Source: Mycobacterium sp. ITM-2016-00317
GTDB lineage: Bacteria; Actinomycetota; Actinomycetes; Mycobacteriales; Mycobacteriaceae
Assembly (NCBI RefSeq): GCF_002968295.1
Contig: NZ_CP134399.1
Span: 3,720,001-3,784,000, forward strand
Length of the DNA: 64,000 bases
Direction of reading: 5' to 3'
The stretch's first letter is position 1, and every line of letters begins with the position of its first letter. The position numbers were made by a program, and so were the translations under genes. The notes under the pieces are model-generated. The model had not been told where the DNA came from. It did no database searches and saw nothing but the letters and a program-made list of their open reading frames with translations. Positions 54,266-63,151 of the stretch are shown in pieces.

Positions 54266-56952
54266 TGCAGATCCCCCCTCTCACCGACGCCGTCCGCCTC
54301 GACTGCGACGTGCTGGTCATCGGCGGCGGCACCGCGGGCACCATGGCCGCACTGACCGCCGCCGAGCACGGCGCACAGGTGCTGCTGCTGGAGAAGGCCC
54401 ATGTGCGGCACTCCGGGGCGCTGGCCATGGGGATGGACGGCGTGAACAACGCCGTCATCCCGGGCAAGGCCACCCCGGAGGACTACGTCGCCGAGATCAC
54501 CCGCGCCAACGACGGAATCGTCAACCAGCGCACCATCTATCAGACCGCCACCCGTGGCTTCGCGATGGTGCAGCGGCTGGAACGCTACGGCGTGAAGTTC
54601 GAGAAGGACGAGCACGGCGAGTACGCGGTGCGCCGCGTGCACCGCTCCGGTTCCTATGTGCTGCCGATGCCCGAGGGCAAGGACGTCAAGAAGGCCCTCT
54701 ACCGGGTGCTGCGGCAGCGCGCCATGCGCGAGAAGATCCGCATCGAGAACCGACTGGTGCCGGTGCGGGTGCTCACCGACGACACGGGCAGAGCAGTCGG
54801 CGCAGCGGCGCTCAACAGCCGAACCGGCGAGTTCGTCGTCGTCGGCGCCAAGACCGTCATCCTGGCCACCGGCGCGTGCGGGCGGCTCGGGTTGCCCGCC
54901 TCGGGGTACCTGTACGGGACCTACGAGAACCCGACCAACGCCGGCGACGGCTACTCGATGGCCTTCCACGCCGGCGCCGAACTCTCCGGTATCGAGTGCT
55001 TCCAGATCAACCCGCTGATCAAGGATTACAACGGGCCCGCGTGCGCGTACGTGGCCAACCCGTTCGGCGGCTACCAGGTCAACGCGCACGGCGAGCGGTT
55101 CGTCGACTCCGACTACTGGTCCGGCCAGATGATGGCCGAGGTCAAGAACGAGATCGAGTCCGCACGCGGACCGATCTACCTCAAGGTCAGTCACCTGCCC
55201 GACGAGACCCTCACCGCGCTGGAGAACATCCTGCACACCACCGAGCGGCCCACCCGCGGCACGTTCCACGCCAACCGCGGCCACGACTACCGCACCCACG
55301 ACATCGAGATGCACATCTCCGAGATCGGTTTGTGCAGTGGGCATTCGGCGTCCGGGGTGTGGGTGGACGAGAACGCCCGCACCACGGTTCCCGGCCTGTA
55401 CGCCGCGGGCGACCTGGCCTGTGTGCCGCACAACTACATGATCGGCGCGTTCGTCTACGGCGACCTGGCGGGGGCGCACGCCGCCGAGACCTCCGCCGAT
55501 CTCCCTGCACCGCAGCAACTTCCGGAAGATCAGCTGGCGGCCGCGCACGAGCTGATCTACCGGCCGCTGCGCAACCCGGAAGGCCCGCCGCAGCCGCAGG
55601 TGGAGTACAAGCTGCGCCGGTTCGTCAACGACTACGTGGCACCGCCGAAGACCGCGACGAAGTTGTCGCTGGCGGTCGAGGCGTTCGACCGGATGCGCGA
55701 GGAAGTCGCCGGTATCGGCGCCACCACCCCGCACGAACTGATGCGCGCGGTCGAGGTGGCGTTCATCCGCGACTGCGCCGAGATGGCCGCGCGGTCGTCG
55801 CTGACCCGCACGGAATCCCGCTGGGGTCTCTACCACGACCGCAGCGACCTGCCCGAGCGCGACGACGTCGAGTGGCGCTACCACCTGAACCTGCGCAAGA
55901 CCGCCGACGGCGACATGGAGTTCCTCAAGCGTCCGGTCGCGCCGTACTTCGTGCCGGTTCCCGGCCTCGACGGGTTGCCCAGCGGGGAGACCGAACCCGT
56001 GCCCGTCGCCGAGCCCGGTCTGGTGGGCGGGCGTCCGCCGGTCTCGGAGATCTCGCGGGTGGCCGCGCCCGCCACCCAGCCGCCGTCGCCGCGGATCGCG
56101 TCGGTGCTGGCCCTCGACGAGCCGTCGGTGCAGGATCTGGCGCCGTTCCTGCGCGACGACGACGCCGGGGTGCGCCGCACCGCGGTCGACGTGCTCACCG
56201 AGCACCTGTGTGACGGTTACTCCGGTCCCCTCGTCGCGGCCCTCGGTGATCCCGACGTCGAGGTGCGTCACGTCGCCGCCGACGGGATCCGTGAACTCGT
56301 CGAGGTGCTGCCGGACCCGGAGACCATTCGGCCCTATGTGGATTCGGCCGACCCGGTGGTGCGGGGTGCGGCCACCTACGTGCTGGCCGCGCGCCGTGCC
56401 GGTGACCGTGACCGCTACCGGGTGCTCAGCGAGGACCCCGATCACCGGGTGCGGATCGAGGCGGTGCGGGCGCTGGTGTCGGTCGACGACGTCGACGGTG
56501 TCGCCGCTGCGCACACCGACGCCAACCGCGAGGTGCGCATCGCCGTCGCCAACGGCCTGGGCGTGCTGGGGGCCGGCGCGCCGACGGTGCGCGTGCTGAT
56601 CGACGACGCCGATCCGCTGGTGCGGGCTGCCGCGCTGGCGGCGATGGGCGAGATCGGCTGGGACGACAGCGACGGCGCGGTGGTGGAGAAGGCGCTCGCG
56701 GCCTCGGCGTGGCAGATCAGGCAGGGCGCGGCCCGGGCGCTGGCCGGTGCCCCGTCTCCCGCGGCCGCGGTGCCGCCGCTGTCGCAGGCGCTGGCCGACC
56801 CGCACCTCGACGTCCGCAAGGCGGCGGTGCTGAGCCTGACCCGGTGGGCGTCCTCGGAGGACGCCGCCCGCGAGGCACTGGCCGGTGCGCTCGACGACGG
56901 TGACGCCGACGTGCGCGCCTATGCGCGGCGGGCGTTGGAGTCGGCCCACTAG
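54265..56952 (+). CDS. Fumarate reductase/AprA-like flavoprotein fused to C-terminal HEAT repeats
   Basis: An 895-residue protein. Residues 1 to about 575 form an FAD-binding domain of the succinate dehydrogenase/fumarate reductase/AprA superfamily: VLVIGGGTAGTMAALTAAEH, HSGALAMGMDGVNN, TVILATGACGRLGLP, GLYAAGDLACVPHNYMIGAF. Residues about 620-890 hold a run of HEAT-like repeats (LRDDDAGVRRTAVDVL, LGDPDVEVRHVAADGI, VDSADPVVRGAATYVL, LADPHLDVRKAAVLSL, LDDGDADVRAYARRAL). Its electron partner is probably the operon's ferredoxin, as AprA pairs with AprB. The reaction is unknown; reductive or oxidative chemistry on an imported compound is likely. The start overlaps the ATPase stop by one base. Confidence 0.85.
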   Translation: MQIPPLTDAVRLDCDVLVIGGGTAGTMAALTAAEHGAQVLLLEKAHVRHSGALAMGMDGVNNAVIPGKATPEDYVAEITRANDGIVNQRTIYQTATRGFAMVQRLERYGVKFEKDEHGEYAVRRVHRSGSYVLPMPEGKDVKKALYRVLRQRAMREKIRIENRLVPVRVLTDDTGRAVGAAALNSRTGEFVVVGAKTVILATGACGRLGLPASGYLYGTYENPTNAGDGYSMAFHAGAELSGIECFQINPLIKDYNGPACAYVANPFGGYQVNAHGERFVDSDYWSGQMMAEVKNEIESARGPIYLKVSHLPDETLTALENILHTTERPTRGTFHANRGHDYRTHDIEMHISEIGLCSGHSASGVWVDENARTTVPGLYAAGDLACVPHNYMIGAFVYGDLAGAHAAETSADLPAPQQLPEDQLAAAHELIYRPLRNPEGPPQPQVEYKLRRFVNDYVAPPKTATKLSLAVEAFDRMREEVAGIGATTPHELMRAVEVAFIRDCAEMAARSSLTRTESRWGLYHDRSDLPERDDVEWRYHLNLRKTADGDMEFLKRPVAPYFVPVPGLDGLPSGETEPVPVAEPGLVGGRPPVSEISRVAAPATQPPSPRIASVLALDEPSVQDLAPFLRDDDAGVRRTAVDVLTEHLCDGYSGPLVAALGDPDVEVRHVAADGIRELVEVLPDPETIRPYVDSADPVVRGAATYVLAARRAGDRDRYRVLSEDPDHRVRIEAVRALVSVDDVDGVAAAHTDANREVRIAVANGLGVLGAGAPTVRVLIDDADPLVRAAALAAMGEIGWDDSDGAVVEKALAASAWQIRQGAARALAGAPSPAAAVPPLSQALADPHLDVRKAAVLSLTRWASSEDAAREALAGALDDGDADVRAYARRALESAH

Positions 56953-56955
56953 CGG

Positions 56956-57660
56956 CTACCGGGCAGACGCCTTCTCGATCATCTCGGTCAGCAGCGCGGT
57001 GGCCTCAGCGTCGATGCGCTCGGCACACACCGACGCCTCGACGACCATGTTCGCCGCGGCGGCCATGGTGTGCTGACACTGCCACTGGGCCGATTCCAGC
57101 GCCGTCGAGGACTGGCTCACGACACCGCCGTCACGGACCACCTCGCCCAGTGACCAGTCGAACCATTGCTCGCCGTCGCTGATCGAGACCTCGCGGTCAG
57201 CGCAGGCGTCCCAGTCCCGGCCCGAGCGTTCGACGAACTCCTCGGCGTCCGCGGCCGAGGGCATCAGCACCACCGTCTCCTCCACCCAGTGGTCGTAGAC
57301 GTCGCCCGGCTCACTGGCCAGGCGGGTGAGCACGGCGGTGTAGCCGCTGTCGGCGTACACCGGTTCCTCCGCGCTGTAGAGCGCCCCGAGACATTCCGGG
57401 TCGGAGACGTCGACCGAGTCGTCGGTCATCTCGGCGACCTCGTCCACGACCTCGATGTCAGGGCTGTCCAGCAGCCCGGCCAGTTCGGCGCCGTCCAGCA
57501 GAACCGCGGACAGGTCCTGTTCGGTCAGCGCCCCGGCGGCCAGCGGTGAGCCCGCCTCCGGACGCACCGCCGCGCCGTCCACGGTCGCGGTGCACGCCCC
57601 GGTGCACAGTGACAGCACCATCACGGCCAGAGCCGATCCGGTGCGCCACCCGGGGGTCAT
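56956..57660 (-). CDS. PknH-sensor-like lipoprotein translationally coupled to lepA
   Basis: A 234-residue lipoprotein with signal peptide and lipobox TGAC (Cys23), then a PknH C-terminal-like sensor domain with Cys residues in [26 protein letters not shown] and EASVCAER. These suggest two disulfides. It is a distant relative of the LppR-like protein at 49.2-50.0 kb. Its ATG overlaps the lepA stop (ATGA), so it is expressed behind lepA. M. tuberculosis also has a lipoprotein (lppR) next to lepA. Ligand and role unknown. Confidence 0.82.
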   Translation of the reverse strand: MTPGWRTGSALAVMVLSLCTGACTATVDGAAVRPEAGSPLAAGALTEQDLSAVLLDGAELAGLLDSPDIEVVDEVAEMTDDSVDVSDPECLGALYSAEEPVYADSGYTAVLTRLASEPGDVYDHWVEETVVLMPSAADAEEFVERSGRDWDACADREVSISDGEQWFDWSLGEVVRDGGVVSQSSTALESAQWQCQHTMAAAANMVVEASVCAERIDAEATALLTEMIEKASAR

Positions 57661-59588
57661 TTCTTCGGCTTGTCCGCGACGGACTCGGTGGACAGTGCGG
57701 CGACGAACGCCTCCTGCGGGACCTCGACCCGACCGATGGTCTTCATCCGCTTCTTGCCTTCCTTCTGCTTCTCCAGCAGCTTGCGCTTACGGGTGATGTC
57801 ACCGCCGTAGCACTTGGAAAGCACGTCCTTGCGGATGGCCCGGATGTTCTCGCGGGCAATGATTCTCGAGCCGATCGCGGCCTGCACCGGCACCTCGAAC
57901 TGCTGGCGCGGGATCAGCTCCTTGAGCTTGGTGGTCATCTTGTTGCCGTAGGCCGACGCGCTGTCCTTGTGGACGATGGCCGAGAACGCGTCGACGGCCT
58001 CGCCCTGCAGCAGGATGTCGACCTTGACCAGATCGGCCTCCTGCTCGCCCGCCTCCTCGTAGTCCAGGCTGGCGTAGCCGCGGGTGCGGGACTTCAGCGA
58101 GTCGAAGAAGTCGAAGATGATCTCGCCCAACGGCATCGTGTAGCGCAGTTCGACACGTTCCGGGGACAGGTAGTCCATGCCGCCGAGTTCGCCACGCCGG
58201 GACTGGCACAGCTCCATGATGGTGCCGATGAACTCGCTGGGCGCGATCACCGTGGTCTTCACGATCGGCTCGAAGACGCTGCGCACCTTGCCTTCCGGCC
58301 AGTCCGACGGGTTGGTCACGACCAGTTCGGTGCCGTCGTCCTTCACCACCCGGTAGACGACGTTCGGCGCGGTCGAGATCAGGTCGAGGTTGAACTCGCG
58401 CTCGAGACGTTCACGGGTGATCTCCATGTGCAGCAACCCCAGGAACCCGCAGCGGAACCCGAATCCGAGCGCCACCGACGTCTCGGGCTCGTAGGTCAGC
58501 GCGGCGTCGTTGAGTTGCAGCTTGTCCAGCGCCTCGCGCAGCACCGGGTAGTCCGACCCGTCGACCGGGTAGAGACCCGAGTACACCATCGGCCTGGGCT
58601 CGCGGTAACCGGTCAGCGCCTCCTTGGCGCCGTGCCGGGCGGTCGTCACCGTGTCGCCGACCTTGGACTGACGCACGTCCTTCACGCCGGTGATGAGGTA
58701 GCCGACCTCGCCGACACCGAGACCGACAGAGGGCTTGGGGTCGGGCGAGACGATGCCCACCTCGAGCAGTTCGTGGGTGGCGCCGGTCGACATCATCGCG
58801 ATGCGCTCGCGCGGGGTGATCTTGCCGTCGACCACGCGCACGTACGTCACGACGCCGCGGTAGATGTCGTAGACCGAGTCGAAGATCATCGCCCGCGCCG
58901 GCGCGTCCGGGTCACCCTGCGGCGCCGGGATCAGCTTCACCACCTGGTCGAGGAGCTCGGTCACCCCGACCCCGGTCTTGCCGGACACCCGCAGCACGTC
59001 CTCGGGTTCGCAGCCGATGATGTGGGCGATCTCGGCGGCGTACCGGTCAGGGTCGGCGGCGGGCAGGTCGATCTTGTTCAGCACCGGGATGATCGTCAGA
59101 TCGCGGTCCAGCGCCAGGTACAGGTTGGCCAGCGTCTGGGCCTCGATGCCCTGGGCGGCGTCGACCAGCAGCACCGCGCCCTCGCAGGCCTCCAGCGCGC
59201 GGGACACCTCGTAGGTGAAATCAACGTGGCCAGGCGTGTCGATCAGGTGCAGGACGAACTCCTCGTCCCCCACTTTCCAGGGCAACCGGACGTTCTGCGC
59301 CTTGATCGTGATGCCGCGCTCGCGCTCGATGTCCATCCGGTCCAGGTACTGCGCCCGCATATCCCTGTCCGCGACCACGCCGGTGAGCTGCAGCATCCGA
59401 TCGGCCAGGGTGGACTTGCCGTGGTCGATGTGAGCGATGATGCAGAAGTTCCGTATCTGCGCCGGCGCGGTGAAGGTCTTGTCGGCGAAACTGCTGATGG
59501 GAATCTCCTGGTGAACGGGGTGTGGCTGCCGAAACAGGCCCCTCCAGAGTATCGAGACCCGACCTCCCCGACACAATCGAGCCACCAT
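57657..59588 (-). CDS. lepA: Elongation factor 4 (LepA), ribosome back-translocating GTPase
   Basis: A 643-residue translational GTPase. G1 is [15 protein letters not shown], with the G2 region [14 protein letters not shown]3 is [19 protein letters not shown]4 is [14 protein letters not shown] and G5 lies near SGKTGVGV. Domains related to EF-G and the LepA-specific C-terminal domain follow ([40 protein letters not shown]). It binds stalled ribosomes and influences initiation or elongation. Several in-frame starts exist (ATG 59588, GTG 59585, TTG 59576); conserved sequence begins at [13 protein letters not shown]. The stop overlaps the lipoprotein start. Confidence 0.96.
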   Translation of the reverse strand: MVARLCRGGRVSILWRGLFRQPHPVHQEIPISSFADKTFTAPAQIRNFCIIAHIDHGKSTLADRMLQLTGVVADRDMRAQYLDRMDIERERGITIKAQNVRLPWKVGDEEFVLHLIDTPGHVDFTYEVSRALEACEGAVLLVDAAQGIEAQTLANLYLALDRDLTIIPVLNKIDLPAADPDRYAAEIAHIIGCEPEDVLRVSGKTGVGVTELLDQVVKLIPAPQGDPDAPARAMIFDSVYDIYRGVVTYVRVVDGKITPRERIAMMSTGATHELLEVGIVSPDPKPSVGLGVGEVGYLITGVKDVRQSKVGDTVTTARHGAKEALTGYREPRPMVYSGLYPVDGSDYPVLREALDKLQLNDAALTYEPETSVALGFGFRCGFLGLLHMEITRERLEREFNLDLISTAPNVVYRVVKDDGTELVVTNPSDWPEGKVRSVFEPIVKTTVIAPSEFIGTIMELCQSRRGELGGMDYLSPERVELRYTMPLGEIIFDFFDSLKSRTRGYASLDYEEAGEQEADLVKVDILLQGEAVDAFSAIVHKDSASAYGNKMTTKLKELIPRQQFEVPVQAAIGSRIIARENIRAIRKDVLSKCYGGDITRKRKLLEKQKEGKKRMKTIGRVEVPQEAFVAALSTESVADKPKK

Positions 59589-59632
59589 CGAGCCGACTTC
59601 GGGGCACCCGGCACCGCCTATGCTTGGCGGGT

Positions 59633-60243
59633 ATGGCGTCCTCGTCGTCGTATGTGAAGGCGTTTCAGCGCCTCTTGGTGAAAGGCACCGAGAACCTCGT
59701 GTTCAACGAGGCCCCCAAGCTCGTGCGCCAGCTGCAGAAGTCGGACGTCCTGCAGCGCGGCATCCAACAGGGCATCCGCATCGGTCTCGACGTGCTGTCC
59801 GGCCGGCGGAGACGGCCGCCCCCGCGCTGCCCGCGGGCCGGCCGGTGTCGAGTCGCTTCGTCCCGACGGCCCACCGGGCCCGCAGGGTTTCCTACGCACC
59901 CGACCTGGACGGCCGGGCCGACCCCGGTGAGATCGTGTGGACCTGGGTGGCGTTCGAGGACGACCCGACCCGCGGCAAGGACCGTCCGGTGCTGGTCGTC
60001 GGGCGCGACCGCAGCATCCTGCTGGGGCTGATGCTGTCCAGCCGGGACCACCACCGCGACGACGAGAACTGGGTCGGCATCGGCAGCGGCAGCTGGGACT
60101 ACGACGGCCGGGCCAGCTGGGTCCGGCTCGACCGCGTCCTCGACGTGCCCGAGGAGGGCATCAGGCGCGAGGGCGCCGTGCTGGACCGCGAGGTCTTCGA
60201 CGTCGTGGCGGCACGGCTGCGCGCCGACTACTCCTGGAGCTGA
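59633..60243 (+). CDS. PemK/MazF-like family protein, Rv2405-like (frameshift near 59808)
   Basis: An N-terminal part starting [20 protein letters not shown], then [17 protein letters not shown], and a C-terminal part in another frame: [63 protein letters not shown]. The second half has the PemK/MazF-like barrel pattern (G-K-x-R-P-V-L-V, conserved Ser/Arg). No antitoxin gene is adjacent, so a ribonuclease-toxin role is doubtful. One base is missing near 59808 in TCCGGCCGGCGG; restoring it gives 203 residues. ATG 59633 is chosen by the conserved N-terminus. It is divergent from lepA. Confidence 0.75.
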
Positions 60244-60749
60244 GCGGCGGCCCAGCAAGCCGCCTGCGCGTTGGAAGCGCAACGTTTCCGTTCCTTCGCG
60301 AACGCACCCGTACGCCCCTTATCGAGACGTTTAGCCATTCACCAGCCGTAGCCTGCATGCCAAGTGGAGCGGTGCGCGCGCGAGCAACCTGACAGCAAAA
60401 GTGGTGAGCTTGTTTCGTTGTGGGTGACATCGCCGCATCTGTTCCTAGCGCCAAGCGCACGCCATGCGGTCAGGTTCTCGTTAGCCTCAGAGAAGATCAG
60501 CCAGCAAGACGGCAGTTCGACCTCGTAACTCGGCATTTCGCCGATGCCCGGACAGCGAAGGTGGTTTTTCTCCGCGAGTCAACCAGGGCCCCGTAAAGGC
60601 GGCGGCGCGGAGAATGTTGTTCACGAGGGGGAATCCGGGAGAGACCTCGCCGCCATAGGCTGCTGGTAGCAAATTAACGGTGCTTGCTATTCTCAGTCAT
60701 CGCGGCATACCATCTTGGCCGGGATGAGTTAGCTGACTGGGGGAAGTCC
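60244..60749. other. Non-coding stretch before the secreted-protein cluster
   Basis: About 500 bases, visibly less GC-rich than the flanks. Short open frames on both strands lack start signals and recognisable homology. A -10-like TATTCT (60688-60693) could serve the Excalibur gene. I see no tRNA, repeat or terminator that I would defend. Confidence 0.5.
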
Positions 60750-60944
60750 ATGATCTTGCGGTTTCTATTCGTGGTTGCTGCAACCGGCGCCATTGCTCTT
60801 GGGGCACCGGCCACCGCGGGCGCGGTGCCGTTCTCTAACTGCACCGCTGCTCGCGATGCGGGCTATGAGGACATTCCTCGGGGCTCCGAGTTCTACGGTC
60901 CGCATCTCGACCGCGACAACGACGGCATCGGCTGCGAGAGCTAG
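60750..60944 (+). CDS. Small secreted Excalibur-domain protein
   Basis: A 64-residue protein with a Sec signal peptide (MILRFLFVVAATGAIALG, cleavage near APATAGA) and an Excalibur calcium-binding motif (PFSNCTAARDAGYEDIPR; LDRDNDGIGCES, the DxDxDGxxCE signature). Two cysteines likely pair. It is extracellular or wall-associated. ATG 60750 has GGGGGAAG just upstream. Its stop abuts the next gene's ATG directly. Confidence 0.82.
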   Translation: MILRFLFVVAATGAIALGAPATAGAVPFSNCTAARDAGYEDIPRGSEFYGPHLDRDNDGIGCES

Positions 60945-61166
60945 ATGAAGCGCACCATCCTTGGCGTTGCGGTTTGCACACTGGCGCTGGGCAGCATGGT
61001 CAACGCGGCCATCGCCGGCGCCGACCAATACATCGACTTCGGGACCAATCAGGCGGCATGCAAGGCTGCGGCCCAGCAAGCGAATGCGTCGCGCGCGCCA
61101 GGGGCCAGTGCGTCCTTCTGCTATCAGACCGGACCGGGGCACTACTCCCTTTTCTACGGCGACTGA
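60945..61166 (+). CDS. Small secreted protein of unknown function
   Basis: A 73-residue protein with a signal peptide (MKRTILGVAVCTLALGSMV, cleavage near AIAGA) and a mature part of about 48 residues (DQYIDFGTNQAACKAAAQQ; FCYQTGPGHYSLFYGD) with two cysteines likely forming a disulfide. It starts immediately after the stop of the Excalibur gene, so the two are co-translated. No family known to me beyond similar small exported mycobacterial proteins. Confidence 0.65.
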   Translation: MKRTILGVAVCTLALGSMVNAAIAGADQYIDFGTNQAACKAAAQQANASRAPGASASFCYQTGPGHYSLFYGD

Positions 61167-61358
61167 CCCATGGTCTGGAGTCCAAATACTTACCCGGGTG
61201 GGGATCACCGCTACGCGCACCAGGTCTTTCGGTGGCTAGACAGTGGCACGGATCCCTATCCGGTGGCCAACGGGTGCTCGCAGACACGCCGAACTTCTAC
61301 AGCAATTTGGACCGCGCCCGCCCGTGGCACCGGTCGTGCCAACGAGGGGAGAAAGCAC

Positions 61359-61748
61359 ATGACCCGTACCTACCTAATTCTCGGATTCTCAGCTCTGAGC
61401 CTCACCGCGTGCAGCGGGAGCCAGGAGGCAACGCCGACGACAGTGACTGTGACCGACACGAGCACGGCCACTCGGGCGCAGGCACCAGTGGCACCCCCGG
61501 CGCCGTCATCATGGCCAATGCCTGACCTCATCGGTCGGGACCTCCAGGCGGCGCAAGACACCATCCAGGCATTGACCAACTTCGAGATTCCGCTCAGTAC
61601 GTCGACCGACCTCACCGGCCAAGGTCGCATGCAGGTCATGGATCGCAACTGGCAAGTCTGCTCGTCGACTCCCGCCCCCGGCGAGTCATTGACGACAAAT
61701 ACGCCAGTCGATTTCGGCGTGGTGCGCGATTCGGAAGTCTGCCCCTGA
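61359..61748 (+). CDS. PASTA-like lipoprotein
   Basis: A 129-residue lipoprotein with lipobox LTAC (Cys18), a Thr/Ala/Pro-rich linker (TPTTVTVTDTSTATRAQAPV), and one PASTA-like domain (MPDLIGRDLQAAQDTIQAL, CSSTPAPGESLTTNTPVDFG). PASTA domains bind muropeptides or beta-lactam-like ligands in cell-wall kinases; single-domain lipoproteins of this sort occur in actinobacteria. ATG 61359 is preceded by GAGGGGAG. It follows the two small secreted genes after about 190 bases. Confidence 0.75.
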   Translation: MTRTYLILGFSALSLTACSGSQEATPTTVTVTDTSTATRAQAPVAPPAPSSWPMPDLIGRDLQAAQDTIQALTNFEIPLSTSTDLTGQGRMQVMDRNWQVCSSTPAPGESLTTNTPVDFGVVRDSEVCP

Positions 61749-61928
61749 TCCCAACCCCTGCCTTATCGCACCGGTTGCATCGGAACCTCAAGTCGTGCCA
61801 AAACCCTACCGGGAGCGAAACTTTCGGTGGGCGAGCAGCTTCCCGACAAGATGGATACGGCAAACTCATGCGAACGTTCAGAGTGTCGGGCTTCATCACC
61901 CGCCGGGAGGTTGCTCTGCCAGGGCGCC

Positions 61929-62540
61929 TCAGCCGGGGGTCCGCCACATCGGCCATATCTGCGGCCCGCCACCGGGAATCGTGAGCTCTCCGGTGACTTC
62001 GAAGCCGAACCGCAGGTAGTACGGCAGGTTCGACTCCTTGGTGGACTCCAGGTAGGCGGGCGCCCGCGCCGCGTCGCAGCGGTCCAGCCGCGACCGCATC
62101 AGCGCGTGCGCCAGCCCGGTGCCGCGCATGTCGGGGTCGGAGCCGATCACCCCCAGATACCAGTGCGGCTCCTCCGGGTGGTGCTGTTTCATCAGTTCGA
62201 CCATCTCCTGGCCGCGGCCGAGGTGGCGGCCGACAGCCAGCAGCATCGCCGGCATCATCCGCAGTTCCTCACGCGGTGTCTGCTTCCACCGCCCCGGCGG
62301 ATCCCACAGTGCCGCGGCGCCCACCGTGCCGTCCCGGGCCGCGATCTCGACCGCCTCACCGGCCAGGAAGTGGTACCGGGTCATCGCGGCGAAGATGCGG
62401 GGCAGCGCCCTGGCGCGACGGGCCTCGTTGGGGATCATCCACGCCATCACCGGGTCGTCGCGGAACGCGCGGCCCAACACCCGCGCCAGCGGCTTCACGT
62501 CCGCCTTCCGGGCGGAGCGGACCTGGACGTCTGCCGACAT
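61929..62540 (-). CDS. GNAT-family N-acetyltransferase
   Basis: A 203-residue acetyltransferase with the GNAT fold: N-terminal [39 protein letters not shown], the acetyl-CoA loop [20 protein letters not shown] (the R/Q-x-x-G-x-G/A form), and a C-terminal [19 protein letters not shown]. The substrate is unknown. ATG 62540 shares its A with the TGA of the CBS-domain gene (TGATG), so it is the second gene of a two-gene unit. Confidence 0.88.
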   Translation of the reverse strand: MSADVQVRSARKADVKPLARVLGRAFRDDPVMAWMIPNEARRARALPRIFAAMTRYHFLAGEAVEIAARDGTVGAAALWDPPGRWKQTPREELRMMPAMLLAVGRHLGRGQEMVELMKQHHPEEPHWYLGVIGSDPDMRGTGLAHALMRSRLDRCDAARAPAYLESTKESNLPYYLRFGFEVTGELTIPGGGPQIWPMWRTPG

Positions 62541-62968
62541 CAACCCTGGGTGATGTAGGCCTGGAGGTGCTCGTGGTCGCGCTCGAGTTCCTCCATCCGG
62601 GTCTTGACGACGTCGCCGATGCTGACGATCCCGGCCAGCCTGCCGTCGACCACGACCGGGACGTGCCGAACCCGGTTGTTGGTCATCAACGCGCTGAGGC
62701 TGTCCACCGAGTCCTCCGGGGTGCAGGTGGCGACCAGCGTCGTCATGATCTCCGACACCGGCCGGTGCAACAGGTCGGCACCGACGTCGTGGAGCTTACG
62801 CACGACGTCACGCTCGGACACGATACCGAGCAGACCGTCGGGCGAGACCACCACCATCGCGCCGATGTTGTGCACGGTCAGTTCGGTCAGCAGGCCGGCC
62901 ACCGACGTCTCAGGCGTGATGGTGGCGACCGCCGCGCCCTTGTTTCGCAGCACGTCGGAAATCCGCAT
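62540..62968 (-). CDS. CBS-domain protein (Rv2406c-like)
   Basis: A 142-residue protein consisting of a single CBS pair: [40 protein letters not shown], then [18 protein letters not shown] and [23 protein letters not shown] pairs bind adenine nucleotides and act as energy or redox sensors. In M. tuberculosis the counterpart Rv2406c lies at the same place. A canonical AGGAGG precedes ATG 62968. It heads the CBS-GNAT pair. Confidence 0.9.
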   Translation of the reverse strand: MRISDVLRNKGAAVATITPETSVAGLLTELTVHNIGAMVVVSPDGLLGIVSERDVVRKLHDVGADLLHRPVSEIMTTLVATCTPEDSVDSLSALMTNNRVRHVPVVVDGRLAGIVSIGDVVKTRMEELERDHEHLQAYITQG

Positions 62969-63151
62969 CGACTACCTCCTGGTGATGTAGCTCACACCCA
63001 GGCTACCCGCTGGCGCGCGCTTTCGAAGCGGTTCCGCGCGTCCCGTCCGGGCCGTCTTTGCCATATCCGAATGCATTCGCAGGCAAAGTGTTTCATCGCG
63101 GATCTGCGATTGCCGACCGTCCGCCACGGACCGCGGGTAGGTTCTGGCGGC

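Noticed and set aside
57546..59657. A 703-codon plus-strand open frame
   Set aside because: Antisense to lepA; composition typical of shadow frames in GC-rich genes.
59620..59806. In-frame upstream extension of the PemK-like C-terminal half
   Set aside because: It is an unrelated Arg/Pro-rich reading of the true N-terminus, which is in the frame starting at 59633.
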